This document shows, piece after piece, positions 33,777-45,420 of a DNA stretch of 64,000 nucleotides. Origin of the DNA: Eretmocerus hayati (taxonomy: Eukaryota > Arthropoda > Insecta > Hymenoptera > Aphelinidae); NCBI GenBank assembly GCA_029851415.1, contig CM056743.1, forward strand, positions 35,666,714-35,730,713. The letters are read 5' to 3'. The notes under the pieces are model-generated. The model saw nothing but the letters and a program-made list of their open reading frames with translations. It was not told the DNA's origin and ran no database searches. Numbering within the stretch: the first letter of the stretch is position 1; each line of letters starts with the position of its first letter. Position numbers and translations under genes: made by a program.

Positions 33777-36700
33777 CTGCAGTCCTTCTGAAGTTTGTCC
33801 CTATTGAGGTAGTAGGCTTGAAATCCTCAGACTTTGTATACGCTCTCCTAGACGAAGGATCAAGTGCGACTATTATGAGTAGAAAATTAGCCAACAAAAT
33901 TCGCGTCAATAGAACTAATGTCAACATTGAATTGCATGGTGTGAGTCAGATAAAACCCGTTGCTTCGATTTCAGAAAAGGTAGACGAGATAAATATCCGA
34001 AGTGGCGCTGATTGCTTTTCTCTCAAAGATGTTTTGATCATTAAGAACTTATCATTACCATCACAGACTGTCAGCTATGAACTATCTAAATATTGTGATG
34101 AGCAGACGGGCGTGAAAATAATGCCTTATACAGCAACGCCAGATTTATTGATTGGACAAGATAACGCAAAATTAATAGTAGCTCGCCAAGTTGTAGAAGT
34201 AGACAGAAACATTTTGTTGTCACGTTGTCTTTTGGGTTGGTCAGTGCACGGTAAAAGTTCAATTTCACCACAATTTTTGAAAAACTCATGCTTCAATGTT
34301 TCAGCTACTGAAATTCCCGAATTTGAAACCTTGGAACAGTTAATGAAAGAATATTTCACTCTTGAATCAATTGGAATTGGTACCGAAGCAAGGGCGAACC
34401 CAAAAGACACTCGTGCGCTTAAGATTCTCGAGCAAACTAGTCGTCACGTTGACGGAGCATGGGAGGTAGGCCTTCTATGGAAAGATGATGAAATTTCAAC
34501 CCCCAATAGTCGACCACTTGCCCTACGTAGACTTATTTCATTGGAAAAGAAACTCGACAGAGATCCCAATTATGCAGAATTGTACTATAAAGAAATGGAT
34601 CGTCTTTTCGAACTAGGTTTTGCCCACGTAGTAGATAGAGATCCTCAAGGGCGAACGTGGTATTTATCCCATTTCGGTGTCAAGAATGTAAATAAGCCTG
34701 GTAGAGTCAGGTTAGTGTTCGACGCTTCTTTGAAAGTTAATGGCATAAGTTTCAACTCTTTACTATTGTCAGGGCCTGATATGCTCGTATCACTGTTAGG
34801 AGTTTTTATGAGATTCCGTCAACGTCAAATCGCAATCAAGGGAGACGTGAAGGATATGTTCTTAAAAATTCGAATTCGACAGGAAGACCTTGATGCGCAG
34901 AGATTCTTATGGAGGGGTAGAGATCGGTCAAGCGAACCTCGTGAATGCATTATGAATCGACTTTTGTTCGGCTCAACATCATCTCCGTGCTCGGCTTTAT
35001 ATGTAAAAAATCGTAATGCACAAGACTTTATTTCAAAATACCCGGAGGCAGTACTAAGCATTCAGAAAAACACGTACATGGATGATTATTTGGATAGTTG
35101 TGATACTGAAGAGGAGGCGGGAAATCGAATCCGTTCGGTGATTGAGATTAATAAAAATGCTGATTGGGTTATGCATGGCTGGGCGAGTAACGTTCCACGC
35201 GTTTTGGAAGCGACCGTCGATAACAAAGATCAGTCGTTGAACTTTCCACTCAATCAAAATACCAAAGAACGCGTATTGGGGTTGAACTGGTCAACTGATT
35301 CGGACGTTTTAAAATTTAAATTTTGTGATCAGAAATTAGCGCCTGAACTTCTTGACGGTACCAAAGTTCCAAGTAAAAGGGAATTTCTCGGTGTGATCAT
35401 GTCCATTTTTGATCCTTTGGGTTTTTTATCGCCGTTCACCATTCAAGCGCGAATCCTGATGCAAAAGGTGTGGAAAAGCGGTATTGAGTGGGATGAAAAA
35501 TTGACCTCAGATCACTTCCAAATGTGGCAAAAATGGTTGCATTCACTTCGTGCAATTGAAACATGCCAAATTCCTCGTTGCTACCAAATCCCAAACGAAT
35601 CAGTACAGTCAATTGAATTGCATACATTTTGTGACGCTAGTAATGAAGCATATGCTGCTGTGTCGTACTGGAGATTTACGCACATAGGTGGAAAAATTCA
35701 CGTTGCCTTCATTATAGCCAAAAGTAGAGCGGTTCCACTCAAATCCCCCACGATACACCGCTTAGAGTTACAAGCCGCGCTTTTGGGCGTACGGGTCGCT
35801 CAACTCATTGAAAAGGAGCATGAATTTTCCATCGACAAACGCGTTTTCTGGTCGGATTCTCAGACCGTCATGAATTGGATTAGTTCAGAATCTAGTAATT
35901 TCAAACCTTTCGTGATGAATCGTCTAAATGAAATAAGTGAGCACACAAAGAAGTCTGAATGGAGATGGGTTCCTTCCGAACTCAACTCCGCAGACGATGC
36001 CACAAGATTACTACCTGACTCATTGAAGAAAGATAGCAAATGGTTTAACGGCCCAAATTTCCTTCTTAAACAAGAATCTGAGTGGCCAATTCTGAATCAT
36101 TCAAAGTCTTCAACAGCTTCTGATCATGATTACGACAAAGAGAAACTTATGATTTGCACAACGGTTGACGCTCTTCCGAAAACTCCTTATTTGCCAGACT
36201 ACAAAAGATTTTCTTCATGGACCAAATTGATCTTGAGCACCTTCTTCGTTCTAAAAGCTACTCATAAATGGTTAGGCGATGATAAAATCGCAGATTATCA
36301 ATTACTTACGAGGGCTGAAGTGTTGTGGTTTAAAGAAATCCAAAGTAAATACTTTCAAGAAGAAATTCAAATTCTTCAATCTTCCAGAGAATTGTCAAAA
36401 GAAAGCTGTATAGTGAGTTTGAATCCCATTCTTGACGATAGTGGTACCCTTCGCGTGAAAGGACGTATCGAATATTTCCCTGGATCAGATCAGAAGTACA
36501 TGCCTCCAATCTTACATGCAAAACATCCGGCAGTCAAAATGCTGATTCAATTTTATCATGTCCGATACTACCACAAAAATCACAATGCTGTTCTTAATGA
36601 AATTAGACAACATTATTGGATTGTGGGTCTGCGACAAGCTTTACGAACAATTGTTCACAACTGTATTATCTGCAAGTTTCTTCGCGGAAATCCATGCACT

Positions 36701-37651
36701 CCAAAAATGGCAAATATACCAGAGGAGCGACTTGGTTATCAAATGCGCCCATTCACTTATACTGGCTTAGATTATTTTGGGCCAATGACCGTCAAGATAG
36801 GTAGGCGCCTGGAAAAACGTTGGGGTGCGTTATTTACATGCCTTACCACTCGAGCACTTCACATAGAATTAGCTCACAGTTTAACCACCGATTCGGCTAT
36901 GATGGCTGTACAAAGATTCGCGAGTAGAAGGGGACTCCCCCGAAAAATGATTAGCGATAACGGGACCAATCTCAAGGGGGCGAGTCAAGAACTCAAGGCA
37001 GTTCTCTCAAAATTGGATCAAAAACAACTTTCGAAATTCGCTCTGAAAAGTAGTTTTGAGTGGAAGTTTAATCCTCCCACTGCATCGCACATGGGAGGGG
37101 TATGGGAGAGACTCATACGCTCGGTAAAAGAATCTCTGCACGCGGTTACAAAGGGTCGATCAATGTACGAAGAAACACTCCAAACGGTTCTTGTTGAAAT
37201 TGAACATTGTCTCAATTCTAGACCTCTCACTCACGTCTCCCTCGATCCACGTTATGAAGAAGCCTTGACACCCAACCATTTCTTAATCGGCTCATCATCG
37301 GGAACTGTCCGTTTTGTTGAGTACGACATGAATTCTGAATGTACAAGAAAACAGTGGCGCTTAGCGCAATATTATGCAGACTTATTCTGGAAAAGGTGGC
37401 TAAAAGAATACTTGCCCACGCTCGTTCCTCGAAAAAAGTGGTTCAAATCTGATGAACCTCTCAAAATTGGAGAACTCGTTTTGATTCTCGATGATCAAAT
37501 GCCTCGTAATGAATGGAGGAAAGGCAAAATTATACGCGTTTTTCCGAGTTCTGATGGACAAATTCGAAGTGTAGAATTGAAAACTGCTACTGGTATTCTA
37601 ACAAGACCTAGTCGTAAGTTGATACGTTTTGGGAATGTACAAAACGCTTGA
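33770..37651 (+). CDS. BEL/Pao Pol polyprotein (protease, RT, RNase H, integrase), 1293 codons
   Basis: The frame is read from the codon after the Gag stop. Residue numbers here count from 33818. Protease: ALLDEGSSATIM with the catalytic Asp at 12, DEG instead of DTG/DSG. Reverse transcriptase: Asp343 in IKGDVKDMF and YMDD at 420-423 (35075-35086). RNase H: Asp606 in TFCDASNEAY, then RLELQAA and WSDSQTV. Integrase: a His/His/Cys/Cys finger (HPAV...H...CIIC), then Asp985 (LDYFGP), Asp1047 (SDNGTN) and Glu1097 (GGVWER). The frame is uninterrupted to TGA at 37649-37651, just upstream of the purine tract. All catalytic positions are retained, so the enzyme part appears functional. Confidence 0.96.
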   Translation, partial: LGSAVLLKFVPIEVVGLKSSDFVYALLDEGSSATIMSRKLANKIRVNRTNVNIELHGVSQIKPVASISEKVDEINIRSGADCFSLKDVLIIKNLSLPSQTVSYELSKYCDEQTGVKIMPYTATPDLLIGQDNAKLIVARQVVEVDRNILLSRCLLGWSVHGKSSISPQFLKNSCFNVSATEIPEFETLEQLMKEYFTLESIGIGTEARANPKDTRALKILEQTSRHVDGAWEVGLLWKDDEISTPNSRPLALRRLISLEKKLDRDPNYAELYYKEMDRLFELGFAHVVDRDPQGRTWYLSHFGVKNVNKPGRVRLVFDASLKVNGISFNSLLLSGPDMLVSLLGVFMRFRQRQIAIKGDVKDMFLKIRIRQEDLDAQRFLWRGRDRSSEPRECIMNRLLFGSTSSPCSALYVKNRNAQDFISKYPEAVLSIQKNTYMDDYLDSCDTEEEAGNRIRSVIEINKNADWVMHGWASNVPRVLEATVDNKDQSLNFPLNQNTKERVLGLNWSTDSDVLKFKFCDQKLAPELLDGTKVPSKREFLGVIMSIFDPLGFLSPFTIQARILMQKVWKSGIEWDEKLTSDHFQMWQKWLHSLRAIETCQIPRCYQIPNESVQSIELHTFCDASNEAYAAVSYWRFTHIGGKIHVAFIIAKSRAVPLKSPTIHRLELQAALLGVRVAQLIEKEHEFSIDKRVFWSDSQTVMNWISSESSNFKPFVMNRLNEISEHTKKSEWRWVPSELNSADDATRLLPDSLKKDSKWFNGPNFLLKQESEWPILNHSKSSTASDHDYDKEKLMICTTVDALPKTPYLPDYKRFSSWTKLILSTFFVLKATHKWLGDDKIADYQLLTRAEVLWFKEIQSKYFQEEIQILQSSRELSKESCIVSLNPILDDSGTLRVKGRIEYFPGSDQKYMPPILHAKHPAVKMLIQFYHVRYYHKNHNAVLNEIRQHYWIVGLRQALRTIVHNCIICKFLRGNPCTPKMANIPEERLGYQMRPFTYTGLDYFGPMTVKIGRRLEKRWGALFTCLTTRALHIELAHSLTTDSAMMAVQRFASRRGLPRKMISDNGTNLKGASQELKAVLSKLDQKQLSKFALKSSFEWKFNPPTASHMGGVWERLIRSVKESLHAVTKGRSMYEETLQTVLVEIEHCLNSRPLTHVSLDPRYEEALTPNHFLIGSSSGTVRFVEYDMNSECTRKQWRLAQYYADLFWKRWLKEYLPTLVPRKKWFKSDEPLKIGELVLILDDQMPRNEWRKGKIIRVFPSSDGQIRSVELKTATGILTRPSRKLIRFGNVQNA

Positions 37652-37660
37652 ATTTTGTAC

Positions 37661-37671
37661 GAGGGGAAGAA
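37661..37671 (+). promoter_or_regulatory. Polypurine tract
   Basis: GAGGGGAAGAA abuts the first base (TG) of the 3' LTR. In LTR retrotransposons such a tract primes plus-strand DNA synthesis and defines the LTR start. Its position fixes the LTR border used here. Confidence 0.85.
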
Positions 37672-38192
37672 TGTTCCCGACAATATGTACATATATCAGT
37701 TATAATTCGATCCATAATATTTATAATTTGAATTAATATGTAATTTCCATTTGATTCTATTGTTAACACGTTTCTCGAGAGAAATAATGTAAATTGAGAA
37801 AATGCCTTAGAAATAGGTAGTGCTTCAATTGATATTGAAGATTAAATGGATGTTGAATTCTCACGAAGATGAAACGTAGAGGTTTCATCTTCAAGCCGCG
37901 TGCACGCACTCTCAGTGATTGCGGGGCCGCATCGTGCTCTCCACCGATCGAACGATCGATAAAAGGCGAGACCGCGTCGTGGTGAAGCGAAAAGGCTGAC
38001 CCATGGGCGCATGGCAAAAGTGTGTATTCAACACCATGCGAGTTTTACTTAGTTGTCATGACAACAAACAGTAGTTGATTTTCAGTTTTTTTGAACAGTC
38101 GGCATTCTCTTGTCTAACTGCCTTTGCCTCGTAGAGACGTGTTTGATTAGCCTTTACTGAAAATTTCTGATTCCTTTGAATATTAATTGAAA
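37672..38192 (+). repeat. 3' LTR, 521 bp
   Basis: Begins TGTTCCCGACAA and matches the 5' LTR base for base as far as I could compare, including the 11-bp hairpin (37865-37892). After the shared end the sequence continues AGTTATAG, which is host DNA. Confidence 0.93.
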
Positions 38193-41100
38193 AGTTATAG
38201 TTTTGTTCCTAAAAATAAAAGGTGACAAGTTTTCTCGAAATAGTTGTGCCAAAATCTTTGTGTACCTAAAATACCGAGTAGTTCTGGCGAACACGAGTTT
38301 TGGTGGCTCGCAGCACTCGATTTTCACTCATTCGGGCACAGGAAGGGAGTATCTAGAGCTACACGTAGCTCAAAATTGAAGTCAGATGAACATATGTGCA
38401 TTTTCAGGGGTTGCCGAGGGGACAAAATTGACATTTCGACTCTAAAATTATTAACACGGCTCGTCAACAAATCGTAGTCTCTTTGACGCATAGATTTGAT
38501 CCAATGCAACCAAATACTTCAAGAAAATGTGTTCCACAAAGGTATATAGCGCGTTGGGGAGGAGCACCACATGGGGACGGAATTGACCGAAAATTTTGTA
38601 CGCCATTTTGAAAACAAGCTTAGATGGTGCACTCGGCCGCGGATTCGAGTTTTGGGCTTATGTCGCGCAAGAGTTAGGTGTATTTGGGTATCTGGAAATC
38701 AACCCCATTGGTTAGGAAGGCTCAATAGACGATCGGGGATTTTGCCGACCTAAATAGTGTTGTGCAAGCAGTTTCGGTGCAAACCCGTCTTCAAAATGTC
38801 GGATGGCTGTGTGCGAGCTGAGAGCTTGATTTGGATTCGCAGAGTGGTGGATTATGTTGTTTCAAGTATTATAAATTGAATTGCATAGCTACATACAGGG
38901 ATTTTTAACTCTGCATATCCGTCGTGATGAATTCAAAAGTCCAAGTTGGGTTTACTACAGGGCACGGAATGGATATTTGGACCCTTTATCAGGCACTACA
39001 AAACACAGGAACGTTAGGATCACCTCGAAAACTATCAACACAGTTGCGCACCAATAGAATACACCCCAGAAAATTGCCACAGTGCACATTCCAACCCTTG
39101 GAAACTTGGGGGAACATGGAACACAGAAAATCCCACTTTCGACGGAATCATTCATATATGTATTAAGTTGAGGTCTGTCGTTGTATTGAGTGAATCGTAT
39201 GTAGTAATAGTATAGTGATGACTTCATAGGCTTTGAAATAACGCGGAGCTCGCGAATTGTTGCATGTCTGTATACTTGTGGCAATTTCACCGTTTCATAA
39301 GCCGCATGACAGTTCAACGTAATAGAGTCCGTTTAGGTATTATAAAAGCTGAAAATGAAACCGGGCTTTGTTCACCCGTGGTTAACTATATGTAAGACCT
39401 CATTGAGTCAACGATCTAAAGGTTCTCAGCGCTTCCGTTCAAAGTCAACAGTAATTTTAAGCGCTGTACCTCATTAGTGTTTGGTTAATCAAATGGTCTA
39501 TAAAGTTGAAGTGTGCAAAGAGTATTGAGGAATTTTGAGGAGTTATGCATGAGTTAGAGTCCGGTATGTGCAAGGATGCCGGAGATGATCTCACGCAAAT
39601 CAAAATTTCTCCGCTCGCGTTTGTAGTTTAGTGCATGTATGAATGAGGCTCGCCGCCACCGAGTAAGTAGAGAGGCTGTTCTGACGTCAGGAGAGAAAAC
39701 AAGAGCGGATAACCGTTATAACCCGCTGCTTGGATTCTCATTGCTTATAAGTATATCTACTGTAGGATGGAATAGGATGTGTTGGATACACCTAGACTGG
39801 GTTGTGATGATGAGCTATTGGAAAGTACAATTTGGTGATACAGCTGATGTTGGACGGACGTGTTATGCGTTTATAATATTAGCGGTTAGATTTAGGTGGT
39901 AACTGATATACTTGATTTTTTTTTAGTCAAAAGCTATTGGCAAATGGTGATGGATTGATGTTGAAATTTGGTAGTGTCAGGCTATATAGTGTAGATAAAA
40001 GTCATTGGTTTCATTTACAATCTGTTTAGGGTCCTAGGATTTTTCTGAGAATTGTACATTATCGTTTGTATCTGATTTTTTTAGTTCTTTCAGCTCAATG
40101 GCAATTGAAATTTGTGGATTTTTTTTCAAAATGAGGGTAACGGAAAATTTGGCTTACCGATACATGAGATTTTATCTATAAAGACTTGTATAAACAAATT
40201 TGCGTTTTGTCTACATTGGTTGTTGGCATAATATTCCGAAGGTTTTGTTTGGACTCTGCAAAATAGAAGATCCTTGAAAGATTTAATGATATCAACATGT
40301 TTTGGAAATGATTTTGAAACGTCTTATAAGATTGCCGAACAAGATTATGATCAGTATTTCTGTACCAATAAAAAGTATATCCTCAGACAATCTATTCTGC
40401 GATGAATTGATTATTTTGATGAATCTCCGAAGAATTTAATAAAATTTTGACTTGGCTATCGCTTTCTGAATCAGATAGAGATCATTGGGCTAATAGAATT
40501 TGCATTTTTCCAAGGTATAAAAAATCGGATAGTTGAACATTTTGAGTGATGGAAAAGCTTTCATCCAGCTTATTGAAAGGGAAACGATGCCCAAGAACAG
40601 AAATTCGCTTCAGTATTTGTCTTGGTTCCGTGATTCCGTTTGAATTTCACCTAAACAAATAAGAATAATTATTAGGAATGCATAAAGATGATAAAAAACA
40701 TCCATATATCGGGAAAAATTTCATTCGTCATCGACAATACGTTTCACGACCATGGATCTTTTCACAAGGTTCTATTAGAGGTTTAATGAGCTCAAATATA
40801 GCAGAGTTTTCCGAATGTAGTTTGCAAGTCCCTTGATAAGCTTTCATCAGAACATTCAGATCTTTCATAAACTTTATTAGAAACTTCAATCAAGAGCCTT
40901 CAAGAGACTTATCACAAACACTTGTGTAGATTTTCAAGAAAACTTTGAAATCCCGTTTCGAACCTTTTGAAAATCTTCCAAAGATTTTTTCGTCACGGTA
41001 AGGATGCTTCAAGCGTATCTATTAGTCACTTTTGCAAAAAAAGTAGCCCATTCGATCCGCCTTCTTACACTAAAAACACCAACTCAGCTCGCTGTAAGTA

Positions 41101-42741
41101 TACTCCACAAATACAATGTCAAACAAAAGTGCATACGGCAAAAATTATACCATATGGACGATATGACGCGACGATTTCATTGTGCTCTGCGTGGGCGTAA
41201 AATGCTTTTGAGAATACGGCTGCATGTGTCATCTCATCGTCTGTGTTGTTATACTCGTCGACAATAGAAAGTATTGTACACCATCTGAGCATTGGTGATT
41301 GTATATTATACATAGCTTATGGCCGCGATCGACCCGGAAGGAATAGCCTCTCCAACAGCCACCGTCTCCGCAAGCAGACAGCACACAGTGTATAATCACC
41401 CAACAGCTGTGATATACTTATGCTTTTCAAGCTGAGGTTGAGCTGTGACCTGAATACTCTCTGGCTTATATAGGCGGACGTAAGCAAATGCCGAGTTTCA
41501 AAGCGGAACAAGAGCATCCAGTAGTATATGTCTAACGGGCCGATTAAAGATCTTTGCAAAAGCCCCGACAGTCTCTGATGATGATGATGCTCTTTTTGCG
41601 ATGATGCGATATTTTTGGTACTGCGGTGGTAATGAAAGGAGCTCGATGAATTTTCAAGGTGCTAAAGTACGTGAAAAGTAGTATTTTTAACTTTTAAAGG
41701 GATCGACGAGAAAACTGATAAGCGTTGGATATTTTTGCGCATAGCCAAGACGTTTTTTTGACAATCTTGCACTCGTTGCATTATCAATGAGTGAGTATAT
41801 AGCTTTTCGAGACGATTTATGTATGGGGAAGTTTTTGGTTTAGGAATGGGACTGAGAGAGTGTTCTGTATTCGACGTGGATGTATTCATGATTTAGTATC
41901 AGTCATTATTGGCCGGTACATTCCGTACATTTCACGCATCTGATCTTGTTTATTAGGCACAAAGGGCGTTTTATGCAGACCTACATTTTGAAAACTGAAA
42001 TTTGATTTCGAAGATGAATGAGATCCGAGAGCCAGTCACTTATAATAAGTATCAGATCTTGAACTAACTTCACGCTGTGACTCGTGGCCTCGTCATATCA
42101 GCGATGCGACGAATCGTCATGAGAGAAGCTCTTTTGCTCGTACAAACGAAGTGAAATTTGAAAAAAAAAAAAAAAAATTTCTCGCGGTGAGGTGCTGTGT
42201 AGCTTATTTGGGTCGCAAAAAATGGTGTGTATTTCCTCGTCTGGTCAATCTAAATCATGTAGTTTATTCCGTAATAATTGCGGCCTATTGCTTTCCAGAT
42301 ACCTCACTGATGTATAGCTCATACCTGTCTTCCTCCATACCGTCATCTTATGCATATAGTGATGCTCTACTCCAAAGTAGGCTATTTGAGAAACTTGGGC
42401 TTTCTGAAATTATATGAGACTCCTTCCTTTTGTGATAGCTTCTTTGTCGTTACTTTTCAACGATTAGATGGTTGTGGATGATGCTTCTCCGAGTTTTTGT
42501 ATTGTAAATCAGATTTCCAGGATCATTACACTATAAATAAACAGCTTAAAAAATTAGAACGGTATAGTTAGGTTTTTAAAAGGTTGCGCTTCAATATTTT
42601 TCATGTTGTTTCTAGTAGCAATCATTTTGAGAACTAATTTTTGAAAAAATCAGTAATTTTTATTTGTTATGATGTCAAATTTATCTGCCCAAAAAAGTGA
42701 TAGCTGACAAAAAAATGCCTCGGTGGATAACAATATGTATG
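38193..42741. other. Intergenic or intronic, no supported gene
   Basis: Frames of 60-120 codons at 38244-39902 and 40967-41889 lack domains, and frames on opposite strands overlap. A CTGATGATGATGATGCTC-like string at about 41576 recurs near 46716 and, in part, near 17936. No RNA gene is seen. Confidence 0.35.
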
Positions 42742-42743
42742 TA

Positions 42744-44842
42744 CAGTAGGGTGACACTTATTTCCCGACTTTTCTGTATCGGTAGGGTCGCCCTCCAGAT
42801 TTCAACTTTATGATGAAAGAAAATGAAAGAAATTTCTTTCAGATTTTTTAAGTCAGTTCTAGTACTGCCGCATCGCACTTGTATTTTCGAGTTTTGAGAC
42901 ATCTTTTCACAGAATTCGTTAACTTTGCATGGCAAGCACTTGCATTTCCAAGAGAATGGAGCGAAGCGAACTGTGTAACATTGATTGGGAGGGTTTAGGG
43001 AATCTTTTGACGCGCGTAGCGATTAGTTTTAGTTTAATTTCAGTCTCAGAACCGCGCCAGAATGGCAGAAATACAGTCCTAAAATCACTTTTCATCGCAG
43101 TTCTCGAGTTCTCCTGCGCATGCATGATTTTCTATGGCTCTGAAAGTATTTTTAAACGATAGCCCTTGCGATTTCCCTCAAAATGACCACTGGTACAAAA
43201 TTTGATGCAATGAGACCGGAGTAGTGGATGATTTTGAATGAGGTGGAGTCAAAAGTGCAAATCCGTGATAATCGGTCGAGATCACCTGCGATGCTTTTTT
43301 AAACGCTTTTATTGCACTTCACCGTGGCCATAGTTCTAATACACTAGTAACATCTAGTAAACACTTTTTTGCATCCTGTTTCCCGATAAACTAGGCACGC
43401 ACTGCATACCGCTCTACAATCTATTGCGATACCGGAAGTGTCGTCGCTCATTGAGCTCGCTCGGATTTATTAAACTGTTGCAGGCTGCGACTTGTTTTTC
43501 CCATCTGATGCCCGCATCTCCCCGCGAGCCCCCAAAATGTCTACGATCGTCTGCGATTCAGTCTTGATATGCCGCTGCCATTCAACCCATTCAGTATATC
43601 TGCCTTTTCTGTTTCTTCACAGTCGCGGGTTTCTCGTGCAGTTGAGTAACTGCCTAATTCCTTCAATGAATATCGTAATCCAGTGTTGATTAACTAGTTC
43701 AAGTCTAGGTCCAAGTACTTTGTGATGACTGGGTCTATATACTCTATATCCTGGATTTAGTGTTTGGCAAAACGCGTACTAAGGTTATGAGTAATCCTTG
43801 GCATATGATGAAGGATGAACCGTTATCAGCTTGGACATGAACGAGCGAAAGACAATGTTTGTCTTTGTCTATACTGTCTGCTGCATCCAAAAACGTCAGA
43901 ATCCTCTCGCAACTTTTACAACGTTTCTCGACTAGTGCATAAAAGCGTTTTTTAAAAATTCTTTTTATTATCTTGTACAGCGTGTTTCTCTGCGACGAAT
44001 CGACTTTGCCAAAGGGTCATTTTGAAGGAAATTGTCTGAGCTATCGAAGTAAGTAGGCTACGGAGTGGCGGATTGATGGTGAAATACGGAAAAATAGACA
44101 TTTGATCATTTTTAGTCGAATAAAAAGCTGTTTTCAACTGTTCTGCGTGACTATACTGTAACTCACCATCACTCTACCACTCCGCAACCCACTTATTCCG
44201 ATAGCTCGGACAATTTTCTTTAAAATGACCCCTTGGCGAAGACGATTCGGAGCAAAGAAACCAGAGAAACACCCTGCACAAGATAAAAAGCATTGCAGGC
44301 AATCTCGACCGATTATCATGGATTTGCACTTTTGACTCCACCTCATTCAAAATCATCCACTACTCCGGTCCCTTGCATCAAATTGACTTGTACCAGTAGT
44401 CATTCTGAAGGAAATCGCACGGGCTATCGTTTACAAATACTTTCAGAGCCATAGAAAATCATGCTTGCGCAGGAGAACTCGAAAACTGAGTTGAGAAGTT
44501 ATTTTAGGACTGTATTTCTGCCATTCTGGCGCGGTTCTGAGACTGAAATTAAACTAAAACTAATCGCTACGCGCGTCAAAAGATTCCCTAAACCCTCCCA
44601 ATCAATGTTATCCAGTTCGGTTTGCTCCATTCTCTTGGAAATGCAAGTGCTTGCCATGCAAAGTTAACGAATTCTGTGAAAAGATGTCTCAAAACTCGAA
44701 AATACAAGTGCGATGCGGCAGTACTAGAACTGACTTAAAAAATCTGAAAGAAATTTCTTTCATTTTCTTTCATCATAAAGTTGAAATCTGGAGGGCGACC
44801 CTACCGATACAGAAAAGTCGGGAAATAAGTGTCACCCTAATG
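42744..44842. mobile_element. TA-flanked foldback transposon, about 670-bp arms
   Basis: The left end CAGTAGGGTGACACTTATT and the right end AATAAGTGTCACCCTAATG are inverted and bounded by TA (42742-42743, 44843-44844), as in Tc1/mariner/pogo-type insertions. The arms pair over about 670 bp, with a centre near 44080-44160. They carry mirror-image open frames (42681-42935 minus, 44651-44905 plus). These look like a shared open stretch rather than a known transposase. The left arm is split by a 667-bp insertion (43300-43966) that is absent from the right arm. Without it the element would be about 1.43 kb. Confidence 0.8.
43300..43966. mobile_element. AAACGC-end element, copy B, nested
   Basis: The left end TTTAAACGCTTTTATTGC and the right end ATAAAAGCGTTTTTTAAAA are followed by a T-rich tail. 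It interrupts the left arm of the 42744-44842 foldback. The other arm (44271-44300, reverse complement GCAATGCTTTTTATCTTG) is the empty site, so the insertion went into a T-run. Its first 90 bp (GGCCATAGTTCTAAT, then TCCTGTTTCCCG) are homologous to copy C at 49592. No long coding frame is inside. The superfamily is unresolved. Confidence 0.8.
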
Positions 44843-45420
44843 TATAGTACATCTAGCCTGGAGTTTTCCTTGAGGAAGAATACTCGAAAGTGTACACCAC
44901 TATAATAATTGTATAGAAACAGTACACCCCTAAAATAATTGTATATAAGTACATCAGATTCTAGCCGATCAGTAAAAATCAAAATCCGATCTGGATGGTG
45001 TTATCACATTCCGATTCCAGTTTTAGAACACGTATCAATTAAAAACTCATTTTTCTGACAGTTTAATTTCGATCTCTACGTATAATATTATTTTTGTATT
45101 GAGATATTAAGATTTCACACCATTCATAAGTAGCATATAACATTCTGTAGAAGCTATATCGGTTGGCACTCTCAAATCCCGATAAATTTACAGAGTTTGT
45201 AGCCAATCGTTTAACTGCATGCCACATCAGAGCTTTATCGAGAGCAACATCTCTTTTGTTTCTTCGCTTTTTTGCAGCGTGATTGGCTTGTAAAACTCGG
45301 TCAATTATGGCATCGATGTTCTTTCAAGTCTGTTCTGAGCCAAACTCAATTACAGAATTCTGATTACTACATTGCTCAACGAGCATTTTAAAAACGAAAC
45401 AAATTGAATCTTAGTACTCC
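44843..45420. other. Intergenic, no supported gene
   Basis: AT-rich. It contains an AGTGTACACCACTATAATAATTG-type segment, here in two near copies around 44888 and 44925. No gene or RNA is evident. Confidence 0.35.

Larger units (their letters stand above)
31109..38192 (+). mobile_element. Full-length BEL/Pao LTR retrotransposon, 7084 bp
   Basis: Two 521-bp direct LTRs flank a Gag frame and a Pol frame on the plus strand. The domain order in Pol (protease, RT, RNase H, integrase) and the DUF1759-type Gag with three zinc knuckles place it in BEL/Pao. I found no difference between the LTRs, which implies a recent insertion. A purine tract abuts the 3' LTR. The flanks are CGAGT before the 5' LTR and AGTTA after the 3' LTR, so at most AGT or AGTT is repeated rather than a clean 4-6 bp duplication. 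No tRNA-complementary primer site starting TGG is seen after the 5' LTR. The element sits in non-coding DNA and no host frame is visibly interrupted. Confidence 0.97.

Noticed and set aside
42681..42935. MPCKVNEF frame as a host gene
   Set aside because: It occurs in mirror image in both arms of the 42744-44842 foldback, so it belongs to the repeat. No transposase motif was recognised.
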